64,000 bases of DNA from Sporosarcina ureilytica. Lineage in GTDB: Bacteria > Bacillota > Bacilli > Bacillales_A > Planococcaceae. The notes beneath the pieces were generated by a model. The model was not told the DNA's origin, ran no database searches, and was given only the letters and a program-made list of their open reading frames with translations. A program made the translations under genes and the position numbers. Shown here piece by piece: positions 46,672 through 54,013 of the stretch. Numbering within the stretch: position 1 is the first letter of the stretch; every line of letters begins with the position of its first letter. The stretch is taken from the NCBI RefSeq assembly GCF_001753205.1, contig NZ_CP017560.1, positions 1,798,001 to 1,862,000 on the forward strand, written 5' to 3'.

Positions 46672-47301
46672 TCATTTGGATTTACCAAAAACAGCAGAAA
46701 CGCGCTTTTCTTCCCCAACTTTCATTCGCTTGAAATTTTCCATATGTTTGTAAAGCGCGATGATGAGTAGAATGACAGAAATAACCACCGACCATAAGCT
46801 AGGAAACTTCCAAATGGCAATCGCAATGAGCGAAAAGTAAAGTGTGAACACACCGATAACGATAAAATCGGTTACCAAAGTAGCGATGATAAATATGGCG
46901 AGTGCAATCAACCCGAATTCCCAATGAAGCGCCAGCAGAACACCAATAATCGTGGCAGTCCCTTTGCCGCCATTAAATTTCATGTAGAATGGAAAAACAT
47001 GTCCTAAAATAACTGCCGCTCCTGCACTAAATAGAAAAATGGCAAGAAATTCCGGAGAAATTGTTATCCAGTTTAATGTATGACGCAACAGGATAATTGC
47101 TAATGCACCTTTTCCGATATCAACGGCCGCGACAAGCGCCCCATATTTTTTGCCTAACACAATCGTGGCATTAGACGCACCCGCATTTTTAACGCCTGTA
47201 TCCTTTAAATTCACCCCAGAAAGCTTCTGAGCAACGATAGAGCCGTGTAAACAACCGATTAAATAACTGACTATAAGTATAGTAAGCAGCCAAAAAAACA
47301 T
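46672..47301 (-). CDS. Divergent PlsY-family glycerol-3-phosphate acyltransferase
   Basis: A 209-residue membrane protein with five or more spans. PlsY normally has GSGNxGATN in motif 1; here it reads GVKNAGASN. Motif 2/3 (HVFPFYMKFNGGKGTAT near 105) is well kept. ATG 47301 is chosen for CGAGG upstream; a TTG 18 nt earlier lacks one. Acyl-phosphate-dependent acylation of glycerol-3-phosphate is the family reaction, but the altered motif 1 suggests a paralogue with a different role. Confidence 0.82.
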   Translation of the reverse strand: MFFWLLTILIVSYLIGCLHGSIVAQKLSGVNLKDTGVKNAGASNATIVLGKKYGALVAAVDIGKGALAIILLRHTLNWITISPEFLAIFLFSAGAAVILGHVFPFYMKFNGGKGTATIIGVLLALHWEFGLIALAIFIIATLVTDFIVIGVFTLYFSLIAIAIWKFPSLWSVVISVILLIIALYKHMENFKRMKVGEEKRVSAVFGKSK

Positions 47302-47468
47302 ACCTATTCCTCGTTTCAACTGTAATAGAATCTTACCGTTATTCTAGCAGAAAACCCTAGCCGAAAGCTGAAAAATTTAGTGTGATTAGACATTTACTAA
47401 AAGTTTATGCGAAATATATTTTAATGGTGAGTCACCAAAAGACAAAATACATAATTTGTAATCGAAAT

Positions 47469-47495
47469 GTTTATTAAAGTTGAAGAATGTGGTAT
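47469..47495 (+). promoter_or_regulatory. SigB-like promoter of DUF948 pair
   Basis: GTTTAT (47469-47474), 15-bp spacer, TGGTAT (47490-47495), close to the SigB form GTTTAA-N12-15-GGGTAT. DUF948 gene ytxG of B. subtilis is in a SigB operon. Confidence 0.45.
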
Positions 47496-47522
47496 ATGAT
47501 AGAGAGGAGGAGGGATGATTGA

Positions 47523-47963
47523 ATGCCGTTTATTTCAATTGCGACGTTTATCGTGACAATCGGTTTTGCACTTGTCTGTATTTATATTGCCATATTACTT
47601 CTTCGCGTTGCAGGGCTTCTAAAGTCAGTTGGACAAACAATAGATGAAGTGGAACGCCAATTAGATTGTACAGTTTTGGAAGCCGAACAGCTTATTTTAG
47701 GCATTGAACGCACAGCTACTGACGTAGAAGAAAAGTTACAAGCTACAACAGGTGTTTTTACTTCAGTGCAAGATGTAGGAATAGCTACTTCAATAATGAG
47801 TGAAGAGCTGAAAAGCCGAACGAAAAATTATAAACAAGACAAAGAACTACTAGGAACGAAACCTTTTATACGATCTATCCAATGGGGAGAATATGCATCG
47901 ATATTATTTAAAGCTTGGCATCGTGGAAAAAAGGTTGGGCTTGAGACAAAGCCACAGAAATGA
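47523..47963 (+). CDS. DUF948 membrane protein, copy 1
   Basis: A 146-residue protein with one N-terminal membrane span (about 4-28) followed by a helical, heptad-rich cytoplasmic part, as in YtxG-type general stress proteins. GAGGAGGAGGG ribosome site. It is first of a two-gene unit; the next gene begins 14 nt after its stop. Its tail (IQWGEYASILFKAWHRG) has no match in the other three copies. Function unknown. Confidence 0.8.
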   Translation: MPFISIATFIVTIGFALVCIYIAILLLRVAGLLKSVGQTIDEVERQLDCTVLEAEQLILGIERTATDVEEKLQATTGVFTSVQDVGIATSIMSEELKSRTKNYKQDKELLGTKPFIRSIQWGEYASILFKAWHRGKKVGLETKPQK

Positions 47964-47977
47964 AAAGAGGGATTACT

Positions 47978-48430
47978 ATGGATTTAACAGGAATTGGCGT
48001 ATTGTTAATCGGTATCGCTATTTTAATACTAGCCATTTTCTTTGCACGTATTTTAAACAATATCGCTTCAATCTTAGGTGGTGTTGATAAGACTGTTGAA
48101 CAACTGCCAAAACAATTGGACAATATGTTTGATGAAACAGGGAAATTATTAAGCAATAGTAATAATACACTATCAGATGTTAACGAAAAGCTAGGCACAT
48201 TAACGCCGCTATTTCATGTCGTTGGTGACGTAGGTGAATCGACACGCCGTTTATCTTCTACGTTGGTCGATGTATCAAAGTCATCGAAAAGTAAATTAGA
48301 TAAGGGCGATCCAAACGAACAAAAGAAAAAACTAGGTGGTCTATACGGTTCTACAGCACTTGGTTTGTATTTATTCCGTAAGCGTAAAGAAACGAAACAA
48401 AACGATGGTTGGAAAAGGTACGAATCATAA
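47978..48430 (+). CDS. DUF948 membrane protein, copy 2
   Basis: Start ATG 47978 behind AGAGGG. The 150-residue product has an N-terminal membrane anchor (MDLTGIGVLLIGIAILIL), a helical stretch with LPKQLDN, and the block PLFHVVGDVGESTRRLS. This block and the anchor are clearly shared with the convergent gene at 48580. Function unknown; probably a stress-related membrane/coiled-coil protein. Confidence 0.83.
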   Translation: MDLTGIGVLLIGIAILILAIFFARILNNIASILGGVDKTVEQLPKQLDNMFDETGKLLSNSNNTLSDVNEKLGTLTPLFHVVGDVGESTRRLSSTLVDVSKSSKSKLDKGDPNEQKKKLGGLYGSTALGLYLFRKRKETKQNDGWKRYES

Positions 48431-48518
48431 AAGAATTTCCTATGAGACGGTGAAAAGGTAAGGAGTAAATCTGTTTAAAGAGGACGGGCCCGTACCGATA
48501 AAAACTTTCTGCATAATA

Positions 48519-48559
48519 AAAAGAAGGGTGGAAATTTTGAAATTCCATCCTTCTTTTTT
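48519..48559. terminator. Bidirectional terminator at centre of DUF948 cluster
   Basis: AAAAAGAAGG-TGGAA pairs with TTCCA-CCTTCTTTTTT, between convergent DUF948 genes. Confidence 0.88.
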
Positions 48560-48579
48560 ATGGCTAACTATAGGTAGCT

Positions 48580-49026
48580 TCAACGTTTTAATTGTTTGCT
48601 AACTTTTTTCAGCTCACCACTTTTTTGTGATAGGTAAAAAACAAACGAGAGAACACTGTAAAGTCCTTCATATTTTTTTCGATTTGAAACGGTTTGTGCT
48701 TCGGTCGCGTTTTCTTTCAATTCCGCTGTCTTATTCAACCATTGTAAAGAAACTTGTCGGGAAGCTTCACCGGCATCTCCAATGACTTGAAAAAGTGGGT
48801 GCACCGTATTCATTTGACGATTCACATTTTCTAATGTTTTGTTTACTTGTTGAAATATATCATGCGCTTGAGCGGCCCCGTCGTCTAACGTTTTTGGAAG
48901 ACGGTCAGTGGTTTGTCGTGCGCTATCTAATAATGTCGCTAATTTCAAAAGGGGTTTTATGAGTACAAGTACAAGTATAAGTAGGGCGATACCAATAATA
49001 AGAACACCAATTCCGAGCCAGTCCAT
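48580..49026 (-). CDS. DUF948 membrane protein, copy 3
   Basis: A 148-residue protein with anchor MDWLGIGVLIIGIALLIL, LPKTLDD and PLFQVIGDAGEASRQVS. It is the closest relative of copy 2 at 47978, on the opposite strand, so the cluster contains an inverted duplicate. GGAGGTG ribosome site. It is second in a minus-strand pair. Confidence 0.83.
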   Translation of the reverse strand: MDWLGIGVLIIGIALLILVLVLIKPLLKLATLLDSARQTTDRLPKTLDDGAAQAHDIFQQVNKTLENVNRQMNTVHPLFQVIGDAGEASRQVSLQWLNKTAELKENATEAQTVSNRKKYEGLYSVLSFVFYLSQKSGELKKVSKQLKR

Positions 49027-49117
49027 ATGTACACCTCCATGTGTAAGTCAACAGATAAAGATTTTTATAAGCTGCTATAACACTTGATTCTTCGGTTACT
49101 TAAATCATCATCAAAAT

Positions 49118-49603
49118 TTATTCGTGATACTCTAGCTTCTTTGGGGATTCAGGTATTTTTTTGTCTGACTTTACGCTTGCTGATTGTCTTTTTGCGTATT
49201 CTTTTTTAAATCCGTAATAGATTCGAGCAATGGTCTCGGTCACAACACTTGCTTGTTCCATTATTTTCCGTTCTTTTTCAGGTGGATTTGCAACTTTTTG
49301 TGCAATATCCTGGAATGAAACATCTAAGTGACGAGTTGTCTGTTCTAAATCTTTAGCGCTTTTGGATAGTTGCTCGAATGCTTGTAGTTTTTGCTCAGCA
49401 TCTTCAGCAATATGATTTGTTTTTTCGAGTAATCCGTTTGCTTTTTCCGTAATGTTGGTTACTTTCGTTTCCACTCTACTTACTGTTTGTTTGACATCAT
49501 CCATTGTTTTTTTAGCGCTCTTATAAGTAATGATGACAAAGATTGCAATAATGACTAACGCTAGCGCAGCAATTGCAGCACTTGCATAGAGTAAAAAGTT
49601 CAT
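49118..49603 (-). CDS. DUF948 membrane protein, copy 4
   Basis: A 161-residue protein with one membrane span (about 5-27) and a long amphipathic helical region rich in Thr, Lys and Glu heptads (SRVETKVTNITEKANGLLEK), close to YtxG in look. GGAGGTGAG ribosome site. First of the minus-strand DUF948 pair, with a SigB-like promoter inside the end of the upstream nat gene. Function unknown. Confidence 0.82.
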   Translation of the reverse strand: MNFLLYASAAIAALALVIIAIFVIITYKSAKKTMDDVKQTVSRVETKVTNITEKANGLLEKTNHIAEDAEQKLQAFEQLSKSAKDLEQTTRHLDVSFQDIAQKVANPPEKERKIMEQASVVTETIARIYYGFKKEYAKRQSASVKSDKKIPESPKKLEYHE

Positions 49604-49638
49604 TTAGCGCTCACCTCCATTTTACTTCTCTTTATTTT

Positions 49639-49664
49639 GTACCACATTTACACATATTTCAAAC
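49639..49664 (-). promoter_or_regulatory. SigB-like promoter of minus-strand DUF948 pair
   Basis: On the minus strand GTTTGA, 14-bp spacer, TGGTAC; four or five of six positions match each SigB hexamer. It overlaps the 3' end of the nat gene. Confidence 0.35.
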
Positions 49665-50400
49665 TAAGTGAAAAAATGTTGTTCAGCGCAAATTCTTTTT
49701 CCTCAGGAGAAAGCTCAGTTTTTTCTGTTACGCCATTTATTACTTTAGTCAATGTGTGATCTTGAAGGGTAATCCGACCTGTTTCAGTAGCTAACGCAAC
49801 AATATCAGTATGGGTAAATGTTGAGTCTTTTGAAACTTGGTTAAAAACGCAGCCTTCATGAAAATCAACCAACTCTTTTGTATCGCTGCTAAATCGATAC
49901 AACGTTCGACGCACGCCGTCTATTTCACGAATCAAATCATACGTACGTTCAGTTTGTTGGGCTATCCTGTAAGTTTCGCCAATATCGGTTTTCATTATAC
50001 CGTTTAATGGAACAGGTCTTCTAGGTGTTGCAGCACCGAATCCGACGTCGACTAGATATGGTTCATCCAAATAGACTAGGATTGTCGCGTGGGTGTCTGC
50101 CTTTGCCCATTCACCATTTGGTCTTAGCACTGTAGCACTTATTAAATGAGCAGTATACCCAAGATCTGTTAATAAAGAATGAAAGAGCCCATTTAATTCA
50201 TAGCAATAGCCGCCGCGATTCATTTCAACAACTTTCTTATAAATCGTTTCTAAGTTTAAATAGATAGGCACTTTCCGGATGACATCTAAATTTTCGAACG
50301 GCACTTGCTGCAGATGCATTTTTTGTAGTTTAGCCAAACTGGTAAGGGATGGTTTCTCAAGCGGTGCGTTAATCCTTTTCAAGTATTGCTTCGTATTCAT
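49648..50400 (-). CDS. nat: Arylamine N-acetyltransferase
   Basis: Transfers acetyl from acetyl-CoA to arylamines or hydrazines in the cytosol. At 250 residues the triad is visible: Cys66 in NRGGYCYELN, His104 in DTHATIL and Asp118 in YLVDVGFGA. Start ATG 50400 has AAGGGG 8 nt upstream; GTG 50409 would touch that site. Natural substrate is unknown. Upstream of the DUF948 pair on the same strand. Confidence 0.93.
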   Translation of the reverse strand: MNTKQYLKRINAPLEKPSLTSLAKLQKMHLQQVPFENLDVIRKVPIYLNLETIYKKVVEMNRGGYCYELNGLFHSLLTDLGYTAHLISATVLRPNGEWAKADTHATILVYLDEPYLVDVGFGAATPRRPVPLNGIMKTDIGETYRIAQQTERTYDLIREIDGVRRTLYRFSSDTKELVDFHEGCVFNQVSKDSTFTHTDIVALATETGRITLQDHTLTKVINGVTEKTELSPEEKEFALNNIFSLSLKYV

Positions 50401-50535
50401 TTTTATCACCCCTTATAATCATACCTTAATTGGTAGAAAGAAGAAACGAACTTATTTTGAAATGCATTTTTATATTATAAGTGCTTCATTAGCATCCATA
50501 GGGAACTTTTATTATTGATTAGTTGATGTAAATAA

Positions 50536-50588
50536 AAAAGAGTACATATTCGCTTACGTGTTTATGCGTAAGCAATATGTACTCTTTA
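50536..50588 (-). terminator. Terminator of peptide transporter gene
   Basis: AAAGAGTACATATT-GCTTAC pairs with GTAAGC-AATATGTACTCTTT; on the minus strand TTTTTATTT follows. Confidence 0.9.
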
Positions 50589-50597
50589 AAATATGAG

Positions 50598-52091
50598 TTA
50601 ATGAACACCTTTCATAAAGCGAGAAATAATGGGTGATACGGCGAACAAAACAATACTTAAAACTATCGCAGCCCCGCCAATTATTCCAAAATAAAGCATT
50701 TCCGTCTCTACAGAATACAATTTAACAATCTGGGCATTCAATGCTTGCGCTGCGGCGTTAGATAAAAACCATAAACTCATCGTTTGCGCAGAAAATGCTT
50801 CGGGTGCAAGTTTTGTTGTTGCAGATAAGCCAACAGGTGACAGACATAATTCACCTAATACTAAGATGAATATGCTTAGAACGAGCCATAGTGGATTTAC
50901 AAGTGCATTTGTACCGCCGAAATATCCCGGCACTAAAATGACAATAAACGATAAACCTGCAAACAATAAACCAAGCGAGAATTTACGTGGAATCGATGGT
51001 TGACGGTTGCCAAGCTTCACCCAAAGCCACGCAAAGACGGGCGCTAACATAATAATAAATAATGGGTTAAATGATTGGAAAAAAGCAGGCGAGATTCGAA
51101 TCCCAAAAATGTTAAGATTCGTTCTTGTATCTGCGTAAAGCGCTAAAATCGTTGATCCTTGTTCTGCAATTGCCCAGAACATTACGGCTGCTAAAAATAG
51201 CGGTATGTAGGCAATAATTCGTGAACGTTCTTCGTCCTTTGTGTCAGGACTTCTATACATCACGATAAAATAAGCTGTTGGAATTAAGAACCCTAGAATT
51301 CCGACAATTAAAATAAATGATTCGAAAGTTAACCATCCAAGTGGAATTAGCACACTCACTAAAACGATAAGTAGTAATGTTCCGATTCCAAGGCGAGTAT
51401 AAACTTTTTTCTTTTCTTCTGGCTTCAATGGATTTGCAGGTTGTACGCCCGCTAACCCAAGATTCTTTTTCTTTGTTACGACAAATAATACAAGTCCTAA
51501 AAACATACCAACCGCTGCAATCCCAAATCCAAGATGGAAGTTATGTTTCATTCCAACTTCTCCAACGATTAGGGGAGCTAAGAAACCACCCATATTAATC
51601 CCCATGTAAAAGATGCTGAAACCTGAATCTCGACGGTTATCTTTTTCGGCATAAATATCGCCAACTAAGCTAGAAACGTTAGGTTTTAATAAACCAGTAC
51701 CAAGGACGATTAATATCATTGAAACAAAGAACAGCGTAAGACTGCCGGGAATTGCTAAAGCAATATGTCCAAGCATAATCAGTATACCGCCATAGAATAC
51801 AGCTTTAGAAGTACCAAAAATGCGGTCCGCTAGCCAACCGCCAATGATACCAGACATATAAACGAGTGACCCGTAAATAGACATAATAGAAAGCGCTAAT
51901 GGTTGACTAAGACCTAGTCCGCCTTTAGTGACTTCGTAATACATATAAAAGACAAGGATTGCACGCATTCCGTAATAGGAGAAACGTTCCCAGAATTCCG
52001 TAAAGAATAATGTGAACAATCCTTTAGGATGTCCGAAGAAACCTTTTTGTGGAACACTGTCCACGATTTCTTGCTTTGTTAATTTTGACAC
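50598..52091 (-). CDS. dtpT: Proton-dependent di-/tripeptide transporter (POT/PTR2 family)
   Basis: Imports small peptides with protons. At 497 residues it has about 14 membrane spans, the POT signature FTEFWERFSYYGMRA near residue 31, and FYMGINMGGFLAPLI around 155. GTG 52091 is chosen for AAGGAGGG 8 nt upstream; an ATG 36 nt earlier overlaps the promoter region and lacks a site. Monocistronic with its own promoter and terminator. Confidence 0.93.
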   Translation of the reverse strand: MSKLTKQEIVDSVPQKGFFGHPKGLFTLFFTEFWERFSYYGMRAILVFYMYYEVTKGGLGLSQPLALSIMSIYGSLVYMSGIIGGWLADRIFGTSKAVFYGGILIMLGHIALAIPGSLTLFFVSMILIVLGTGLLKPNVSSLVGDIYAEKDNRRDSGFSIFYMGINMGGFLAPLIVGEVGMKHNFHLGFGIAAVGMFLGLVLFVVTKKKNLGLAGVQPANPLKPEEKKKVYTRLGIGTLLLIVLVSVLIPLGWLTFESFILIVGILGFLIPTAYFIVMYRSPDTKDEERSRIIAYIPLFLAAVMFWAIAEQGSTILALYADTRTNLNIFGIRISPAFFQSFNPLFIIMLAPVFAWLWVKLGNRQPSIPRKFSLGLLFAGLSFIVILVPGYFGGTNALVNPLWLVLSIFILVLGELCLSPVGLSATTKLAPEAFSAQTMSLWFLSNAAAQALNAQIVKLYSVETEMLYFGIIGGAAIVLSIVLFAVSPIISRFMKGVH

Positions 52092-52118
52092 TTTTAATAC
52101 CCTCCTTATGATTGTTTT

Positions 52119-52148
52119 ATAATACAACTAAACCTTTTTAATTGTCAA
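52119..52148 (-). promoter_or_regulatory. SigA promoter of dtpT
   Basis: On the minus strand TTGACA (52148-52143), 18-bp spacer, TATTAT (52124-52119). Confidence 0.6.
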
Positions 52149-52280
52149 AAATAACTTTTGTATATTAAAGATGTTGTACTATGAAGATTCTTGTTCATAT
52201 TTAGTTAATAATAATTTTTGCAATATATTAATAATGTCGGATGAATTCTCGTTTGATCAGGAGAATGATTTCAGATTATA

Positions 52281-52295
52281 TGTCAATTATTATCA
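52281..52295. promoter_or_regulatory. Fur-like box without an adjacent gene
   Basis: TGTCAAT-T-ATTATCA; its complement TGATAAT-A-ATTGACA matches 12 of 14 positions of the Bacillus Fur 7-1-7 consensus. It overlaps the -10 of a possible plus-strand promoter (TTGATC at 52253, TTATAT at 52276). Confidence 0.5.
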
Positions 52296-52546
52296 TTATT
52301 GATGAGAAAGGGTAACTTATCTTGAAGAAATAGAAGAAAATGAATTACAGTGATTTTATTCACATGACGACAAGTTAGCTTGTCCAGGGATTTCGCTAGT
52401 TAAGTGAGCAAATGAAAAAAAGGAATTGGCGTGCACTGCACAAGAAAAATATCGTGAACATCAAAATGGAGGAAGGGGAGGGGGATATCTCTATATAAAA
52501 ATTGTCAGCCCTCTTACCATAGACCAGTAAGAAAGCCGACCTTTTT
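52289..52546 (+). other. Possible Fur-controlled short transcript
   Basis: Between the Fur-like box and a bidirectional terminator there is about 250 bp with no convincing gene. It contains a GACAAG/CTTGTC hairpin (52369-52384) and a very basic 28-codon ORF starting MKKRNWRALHKKN with a poor ribosome site. A small RNA or a decayed gene are both possible. Confidence 0.3.
52504..52546. terminator. Bidirectional terminator after PepSY gene
   Basis: GTCAGCCCTCTTAC (52504-52517) pairs with GTAAGAAAGCCGAC (52527-52540) using G-U pairs; CTTTTT follows on the plus strand and ATTTTTAT on the minus strand. Confidence 0.75.
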
Positions 52547-52808
52547 AGTCTCGTTTCATTTTAATAATTCTTCCTGTTTGCGCATCGATTTCAACTTCAT
52601 ATTTAATCCCTTGTCTATTAATGATGTCGACCTCATAGATAAGCATTCCGTTTTTAGTGTCCAATTCAATTTTTACGACTTCACCAGGAATTTGTTCAAG
52701 TGCAATGGCCATTGCATCTTCAATTGAAATGCGACTATATCGGCTATACTCATTCGGTTGCCTTTGTGCTTGCCAATGTGGATTATACCCATGCCAATGA
52801 TTTGTCAA
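52545..52808 (-). CDS. PepSY-domain small protein
   Basis: Start TTG 52808 is preferred because AAAGGAG lies 9 nt upstream; ATG 52829 is in frame but has no site. The 87-residue product opens with a His/Trp/Tyr-rich stretch (NHWHGYNPHW) and then a PepSY domain: ISIEDAMAIALEQIPGE, YEVDIINRQG and the hallmark DAQTGRIIKM. There is no signal peptide. PepSY proteins commonly bind or inhibit peptidases; the partner here is unknown. Confidence 0.78.
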   Translation of the reverse strand: MTNHWHGYNPHWQAQRQPNEYSRYSRISIEDAMAIALEQIPGEVVKIELDTKNGMLIYEVDIINRQGIKYEVEIDAQTGRIIKMKRD

Positions 52809-52829
52809 AAATATCTTCTCCTTTGTCAT

Positions 52830-53084
52830 TATGCGTACTCTTTTTTATCTTATTCAACGAATAAAAGATTGTTCATTTTTTATACATATAATAAGAAAGG
52901 GAAACTAAGTAATGAAAAGCAGGCTAAAAATGTTCGCTAATTTGATTGGGAATAGTGCATGTTAATTGAGAATACAAATTCTTTCCATTACAATGAAGTA
53001 GAACGTATCGTTGTAGTGTTTAGTATTAAAACTTGCTATCATATCTAAAATTGTCAGCGAAAATAAAATTCAAAAGTGTTATTG
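52830..53084. other. Intergenic region upstream of ahpC
   Basis: AT-rich, about 250 bp. Apart from a 17-codon ORF near 52912 behind AAGGGA, nothing gene-like is seen. The ahpC control sites begin at 53085. Confidence 0.35.
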
Positions 53085-53113
53085 TTGACAATTAGCGAAT
53101 TGTATATGACAAT
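53085..53113 (+). promoter_or_regulatory. Promoter of ahpC
   Basis: TTGACA (53085-53090), 17-bp spacer, GACAAT (53108-53113). Start would be near 53120, just before the PerR-like box. Confidence 0.55.
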
Positions 53114-53123
53114 AAGTTTGTAA

Positions 53124-53138
53124 TTAGAATTATTATAG
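53124..53138. promoter_or_regulatory. PerR box upstream of ahpC
   Basis: TTAGAAT-T-ATTATAG matches 12 of 14 positions of the PerR consensus TTATAATNATTATAA. Confidence 0.65.
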
Positions 53139-53157
53139 TTAAACAATAGTAGTTACT

Positions 53158-53172
53158 TAATAATTATTATTG
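53158..53172. promoter_or_regulatory. Second PerR-like box upstream of ahpC
   Basis: TAATAAT-T-ATTATTG matches 11 of 14 PerR positions and lies 34 bp from the first box. Confidence 0.45.
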
Positions 53173-53239
53173 TTTGTATAGGCGTTCATTCGCTTGCTTA
53201 AACTAACTATAGTAAAAATCACTTAGGAGGAATTTATTT

Positions 53240-53809
53240 ATGTCACAAATCGGTAAAACAGTAGAAGAATTTAAAGCTTCAGCTTATAACGCGGGTAACG
53301 GAGAATTTATCGACGTTACAGATGAGAACTTCAAAGGAAAGTGGAGCGTTGTTTGCTTCTACCCAGCAGACTTTACGTTCGTTTGCCCAACTGAACTTGA
53401 AGACCTTCAAAACCAATACGCAACACTAAAAGAGCTTGATGTAGAAGTTTATTCTGTTTCAACAGATACTCACTTTACACATAAAGCATGGCATGATCAT
53501 TCAGATGCAATTAGCAAAATCGAATATATCATGATTGGTGACCCATCACAAAGAATCTCACGTAACTTCGACGTACTAGACGAAGAGACAGGCCTTGCAC
53601 AACGTGGTACATTCATTATCGACCCAGATGGTGTTGTACAAGCTGCAGAAATTAACGCTGATGGAATCGGCCGTGACGCAAGCACACTTGTAGGTAAAAT
53701 CAAAGCCGCACAATACGTGCGTAACAATCCAGGTGAGGTTTGCCCAGCTAAATGGGAAGAAGGCGCAGAAACACTTAAGCCTAGCCTAGACCTAGTAGGA
53801 AAAATCTAA
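53240..53809 (+). CDS. ahpC: Alkyl hydroperoxide reductase subunit C (peroxiredoxin)
   Basis: Reduces peroxides in the cytosol using AhpF. At 189 residues it is a typical 2-Cys peroxiredoxin: peroxidatic Cys in [10 protein letters not shown] near residue 48, resolving Cys in GEVCPAKW near 167. TTAGGAGGAA ribosome site. Two PerR-like boxes lie between its promoter and the start. A terminator follows, then ahpF 200 nt later, so ahpF would get readthrough or have its own promoter. Confidence 0.97.
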   Translation: MSQIGKTVEEFKASAYNAGNGEFIDVTDENFKGKWSVVCFYPADFTFVCPTELEDLQNQYATLKELDVEVYSVSTDTHFTHKAWHDHSDAISKIEYIMIGDPSQRISRNFDVLDEETGLAQRGTFIIDPDGVVQAAEINADGIGRDASTLVGKIKAAQYVRNNPGEVCPAKWEEGAETLKPSLDLVGKI

Positions 53810-53814
53810 ATTGA

Positions 53815-53841
53815 AAAGTGGGGGATACCCCACTTTTTTTA
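53815..53841 (+). terminator. Terminator between ahpC and ahpF
   Basis: AAAAGTGGGG and CCCCACTTTT pair around GATA, followed by TTT. It would give more AhpC than AhpF, as is common for this pair. Confidence 0.88.
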
Positions 53842-54013
53842 TAGCCTTCGATGAATGTCCCAAATTTTGAAAGGGTATAATAGCGACTATTGTGAGATTT
53901 GAAGAGTCTTAAATTCATTTCAAAATTTGGTGCATTGTTCATTTGCGACGCAAGCAAAAAGATTGTCGCAAACAATCGAAATATGTTTAATGAAGATTAT
54001 GTTAAGGAGTTTG

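Noticed and set aside
52912-52965. 17-codon ORF upstream of ahpC
   Set aside because: It has AAGGGA upstream but is too short and featureless to support as a gene.
53927-54013. 29-residue N-terminal extension of AhpF
   Set aside because: ATG 54014 has AAGGAG and gives the normal AhpF N terminus.
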